A stretch of DNA of 64,000 bases, taken from the NCBI RefSeq assembly GCF_000002995.4, contig NW_025062479.1, forward strand, positions 13,521,221 to 13,585,220, read 5' to 3'. This stretch comes from Brugia malayi. Lineage: Eukaryota > Nematoda > Chromadorea > Rhabditida > Onchocercidae. A model generated the notes under the pieces. The model did no database searches. It was not told the origin of the DNA and saw only the letters and a list, made by a program, of their open reading frames with translations. Each line of letters opens with the position of its first letter. The first letter of the stretch is position 1. Shown here piece after piece: positions 60,577-64,000 of this stretch. The translations under genes and the position numbers were made by a program.

Positions 60577-62906
60577 TTAATTATCTTTCTTCATAAATGC
60601 CCCAAACATTTCCACTGGTACCGGAAATACGATTGTTGAATTGTGCTCCGCTCTATAAAATATATAATTTTAAAACGATTTATCATCTTTTATCATTAGT
60701 TATAACATGCACCACTTGCTGTTACTTATAAATGATAATATAATCATTTATAGCACTTATTACCACCATTATCACTATAAATCATTACTTCACTATTTGA
60801 AAATACATATATCAGGAGAGTGAGCAAAATTTTTTCATAATATTTGAATTAGTTAAATGCAAGATAATATGCTTTATCGAGTGATCAAATATGTTTGTTT
60901 ATCTTCTTACGCATGGAATAATTATCAAATTTTAAATTAATACTCTAATAATTTCTTCCTTTTTTTTTTTGAATTTGCTCTTTTTAAATAGTTTTCAAAT
61001 TAACAATTTTTTTCTTACTAGTGAAAAAAAGAGAAAGAATTATACGCGATGCTATTTAATGCTTGAAGATGTCGTAACTGTAAGGCTACCGGATTAGATT
61101 GAATTACATCGGCGGCTTCTTTAAGAGCTCGAGATGCCTTCAATTTTTGTTAAATATTACGAACATAAATAAATTAACATTTAAATTAATACAAAATTTA
61201 GTAAAATTGAAATTTTGCGAAAAAAATTGAACTAGAACAAATGTTATATGAATCATTTTTCTTTGTTTTTTTTCCCCTTCTTATATTTTTATATTTTGGA
61301 TAAACATTTTAATCTTTCAATCCATATATTTTGCATAATTCTACCAAAAAAGAATTATTATTTTAGTTAAAATTTAATTCCTATGATTAGAAATTTAATT
61401 CTTATTACTTAATGAAATAAATTCCAAAGAAAATATATTGTAAAAAACATTTTTTTTAATTCAGTAAAAGCACTCAGAAATATTTAAATAAATTTGAATT
61501 TTTATTAAAATAAATTAAATGACTGAAAAACTGGAGAAGAGATATGATTTGTTTTTTGTTTAATTTTATGATAATTTTAATTTCATGATAAGAGATTGAA
61601 AAAAAAAAAAGTGTGAAAATCACTTACCTTCTGTTCACCTTCCGCTGCGACAACTTTAGCACGTGCTTCACGTGCAGCTTCAGCTTCTGCCGCCATTGCA
61701 CGTGTTAACTGTTGAGGTAATCTAATATCTTTGACTTCTACTCGTTCCACCTGTAATTTACTGTTATTAACCATAGTACCTATAATTTATAGATAATTTA
61801 CTTTCAATAGTAAAGCATTAAATGAAAAACATTCTATTGGTAATAACTAATGGTATCACTCGGGATTTCCGGACTTTTCAATAATTTTCTTTACCAGTAT
61901 TAGCATATATGTAGTAAAAGATTAAAATGTTTAAAAATTTCTAATAGAATCAAAAAAAAAGAAAAAGAAAAATTAAAAAGTAAAATAAAAAGAGAAGTTA
62001 AACCTTAACACCCCAATGTTCGGTTCCTTCATCCAAAATTGTTTCACAAAGTTGCGCAATAGCTTCACGTTCCGTTAACATCTCGGTTAAAGTTTTCATG
62101 CCTAAATAAAAAATGGCCTAGGATTTTCTTTCTAACACTTAATATGTTACATAGCTCTTATTAAAGTAAGGTTTAAGTCTTATTATACAATTCTAATTTT
62201 AAGATAAGTCCATTCTGGCATTTTTTTAAAGAGTAACATCAATAATGAAAAACTTAGCTGTAAAAAGTAATACATATCATCGTTTTTTTTCTCCTTTTTT
62301 CAAAATTTAATTTCTTCCTATCAAATACAAACCAAACTTTTTACTAGAATAAGCGATAAAAAGTTAAATTAATGTAATGAAAGATTTGCTATCTCCTTCT
62401 AAAAGAAATGAAAAAAAAAAAAACGATAATGTATAGCGCCATTTCAATAATTGTTTAATTTTTATCGTTTGTTAAATTAACCAATCTTATCTGCTATCCA
62501 CTGAATAATAAATATGATTAAATTTATAAATTCCAAAATTTAATTTCAACTTTATTTTGTTTTTGTGATAAATTTTCTAATATATCTTTTCTGTCTTTAT
62601 TCAAAATTATATAACTGCATATTCTGTTATCCAAATAATTTTGAAATTTAAAATTATCAAAAAAAAAGTTATTTAGTTTTAAAAAAATTATTTAATTCAA
62701 CTAAATCATAATAATAAATAATTGAATTACCAAGTGCGTTACGCAAAGTTGTTTGAGCGAGCAATTTTGTCGAGTATATAGCATCGTCAACGTTATTCAC
62801 AGATGCAATCGGATCAGAAGTACGAAAATAGACCACGGCATCAACAGATACCGTTACTGAATCTTTTGAAAGAATTTCTTGCGGAGGCACAGCATATGAC
62901 ACAACC
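60577..62906 (-). CDS. stomatin (SPFH/band 7 membrane scaffold protein), 5' part off window
   Basis: Exons in transcript order: 62906-62731, 62101-62004, 61750-61628, 61137-61046, 60652-60577. The first exon here starts in phase, reading VVSYAVPPQEILSKDSV, so the membrane hairpin and the start of the SPFH domain lie beyond position 64000. The rest aligns with human stomatin and C. elegans MEC-2: VDAVVYFR, LLAQTTLRNALG, HWGVKVERVEVKDIRLP, the heptad-rich AMAAEAEAAREARAKVVAAEGEQ, then SRALKEAADVIQSNPVALQLRHLQAL and the C-terminal AEHNSTIVFPVPVEMF. About 188 residues are visible. Stomatins form oligomers on the inner face of the plasma membrane, bind cholesterol and tune ion channels; in nematodes some work in touch neurons. 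Which paralog this is cannot be told from the sequence. It ends with GAFMKKDN, without the long tail of MEC-2. Confidence 0.93.
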
Positions 62907-64000
62907 CTTTAAAAAAGTTTTTTTCTTTTTTCATTTAATTAATTAATCAAAAAACATTGCAAATATTTTGATGGTAAAATTTTTTTTTTATTTGCCTTTT
63001 TGATAAATTCTTTTTATTTTATTTCTTTTCTTTTCTTTCTTTTCATTGGATGACAAAATATATTTTTTATGTCTTTTTTTTTTCTTTTTTTTTTACATTT
63101 ATAAGAAAACAAAAAAATTGACATAGCCTTTCGCTAAAGTTATTATAACCTTTGAAGTATTAGGTGGTAATAATGTGACATATTATTGGAAAAATATTTG
63201 TTCTTCCATTTTCAATTTTGCATAATGATACTTAAAAAATTGATATCGTCTATAAAAGTGAACAATACTTCAATTTCATTTCAATTCACAGAAAGAAGGG
63301 GGAAAAACGCAAGAATGAAAGAAAGAAAGAAAGAAAAAGACGAAAGCTTGTTTAAATTTTCATAAATAGCAATAATTTGGTGAAAAAAAAAGTAAAGATA
63401 AAATAAAGAAAACGAAAAAAAAAAAGAAAAGACGTCAGCATTTTCTTATTTCAAACAACGAATCTTTGAAGTAATCATTTCAGTATGCAATGCATATGAG
63501 AATTGCTTGCTTGCTTATTCAATCGTAAAAAGATAATTCGAAAAAAAAAAATTTGTTGAAATATTTGCAAAAAGTTTTTCGATAATAGTATTATATAACT
63601 ACCATTGATTAATGCGATAAAATGCGATAAAATGTTAAAGACTAAATTATAATTTAAAACTGATAGCTTTATTTCAAATGATGATGATAATAATAAATTC
63701 ATTTAGTTTAAATAATAATATAGTTGAAATTTATCAACTTTCGTTTACTTGAAATTAAAAATTATTGAATATCTAAAGAAGTAAACAAGGAGAAAAAATC
63801 GGAAGTAAAAAGTATGATCATTTTCTTCTGAAAAATTAACTATGCAATGTAGTGAAATCAATTAGTGTTAATCTATCATTTAAATCACAAATACAGAAAA
63901 GAATAATTCGTGATTTTATTTTTACTAAAGATGAAAAATAAAAAGAAAAAAACAAAAACAAAAATGAATTTGAAGAGATAAAAAATAGATGACAAAGAGA
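62907..64000 (-). other. stomatin intron reaching the window edge
   Basis: No exon with stomatin similarity is seen in these 1.1 kb on the - strand, so the next upstream exon lies outside. The sequence is AT-rich with purine-rich tracts (63290-63340). Confidence 0.65.

Noticed and set aside
60577..60652. Alternative reading of the last stomatin exon giving SGAQFNNRISG
   Set aside because: The phase set by the previous exon (ending GC) gives AEHNSTIVFPVPVEMF, which matches the stomatin family C-terminus.

Overview
The window is AT-rich eukaryotic DNA carrying spliced protein-coding genes. Exons are 60-370 bases long and keep frame across canonical GT...AG introns, with acceptors of the TTTCAG, TTTTAG or ATAG type. 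Gene content (a compact NuMA/LIN-5 protein, a nematode-like ATF6, a stomatin and a divergent peptide-type GPCR) and leaders that look ready for trans-splicing point to a nematode. The base composition and intron sizes would fit a spirurid or filarial species, but that is inference; the species cannot be read from the sequence. I see no prokaryotic gene, tRNA, rRNA or CRISPR array.

The left half (1-25,100) is gene-dense. A RabGAP of the RABGAP1/TBC-11 family runs on the + strand; its 5' end lies off the window and its stop is at 9662. It converges on an ATF6 gene on the - strand (18891 to 12498), whose 16 exons give about 669 residues, the length of human ATF6. The ATF6 gene diverges from a + strand gene at 20169-25067 (16 exons, about 769 residues) that I identify as LIN-5/NuMA from its N-terminal domain, coiled coil and C-terminal LGN/GPR-binding motif. 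A 1.3 kb divergent promoter separates these two genes and holds a small cluster of bZIP-type sites.

The right half (28,000-64,000) holds three genes in a row on the - strand. In order of transcription they are a stomatin (3' part only), a PPM1L-like membrane PP2C phosphatase with very long introns (one of 9.8 kb), and a seven-helix neuropeptide-type receptor. The phosphatase stop and the receptor start are only 366 bases apart, with a possible poly(A) signal and splice acceptor between them, which resembles a nematode operon junction. The long introns hold homopolymer runs, diverged local duplications, a perfect 46-base palindrome, a C-rich strand-biased tract, and a dead non-LTR retrotransposon with an adjacent 21-base inverted repeat.

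The genes share no obvious pathway: Rab/endosome traffic (TBC), the ER unfolded protein response (ATF6), spindle orientation (LIN-5), membrane scaffolding (stomatin), dephosphorylation at a membrane (PPM1L) and peptide signalling (GPCR). No clearly new multi-gene system is visible. The items most worth checking are the receptor-phosphatase junction, a possible secreted-peptide exon antisense to the candidate phosphatase first exon, an alternative 3' exon of the RabGAP, a duplicated exon-intron junction in the ATF6 gene, and the long palindromes.
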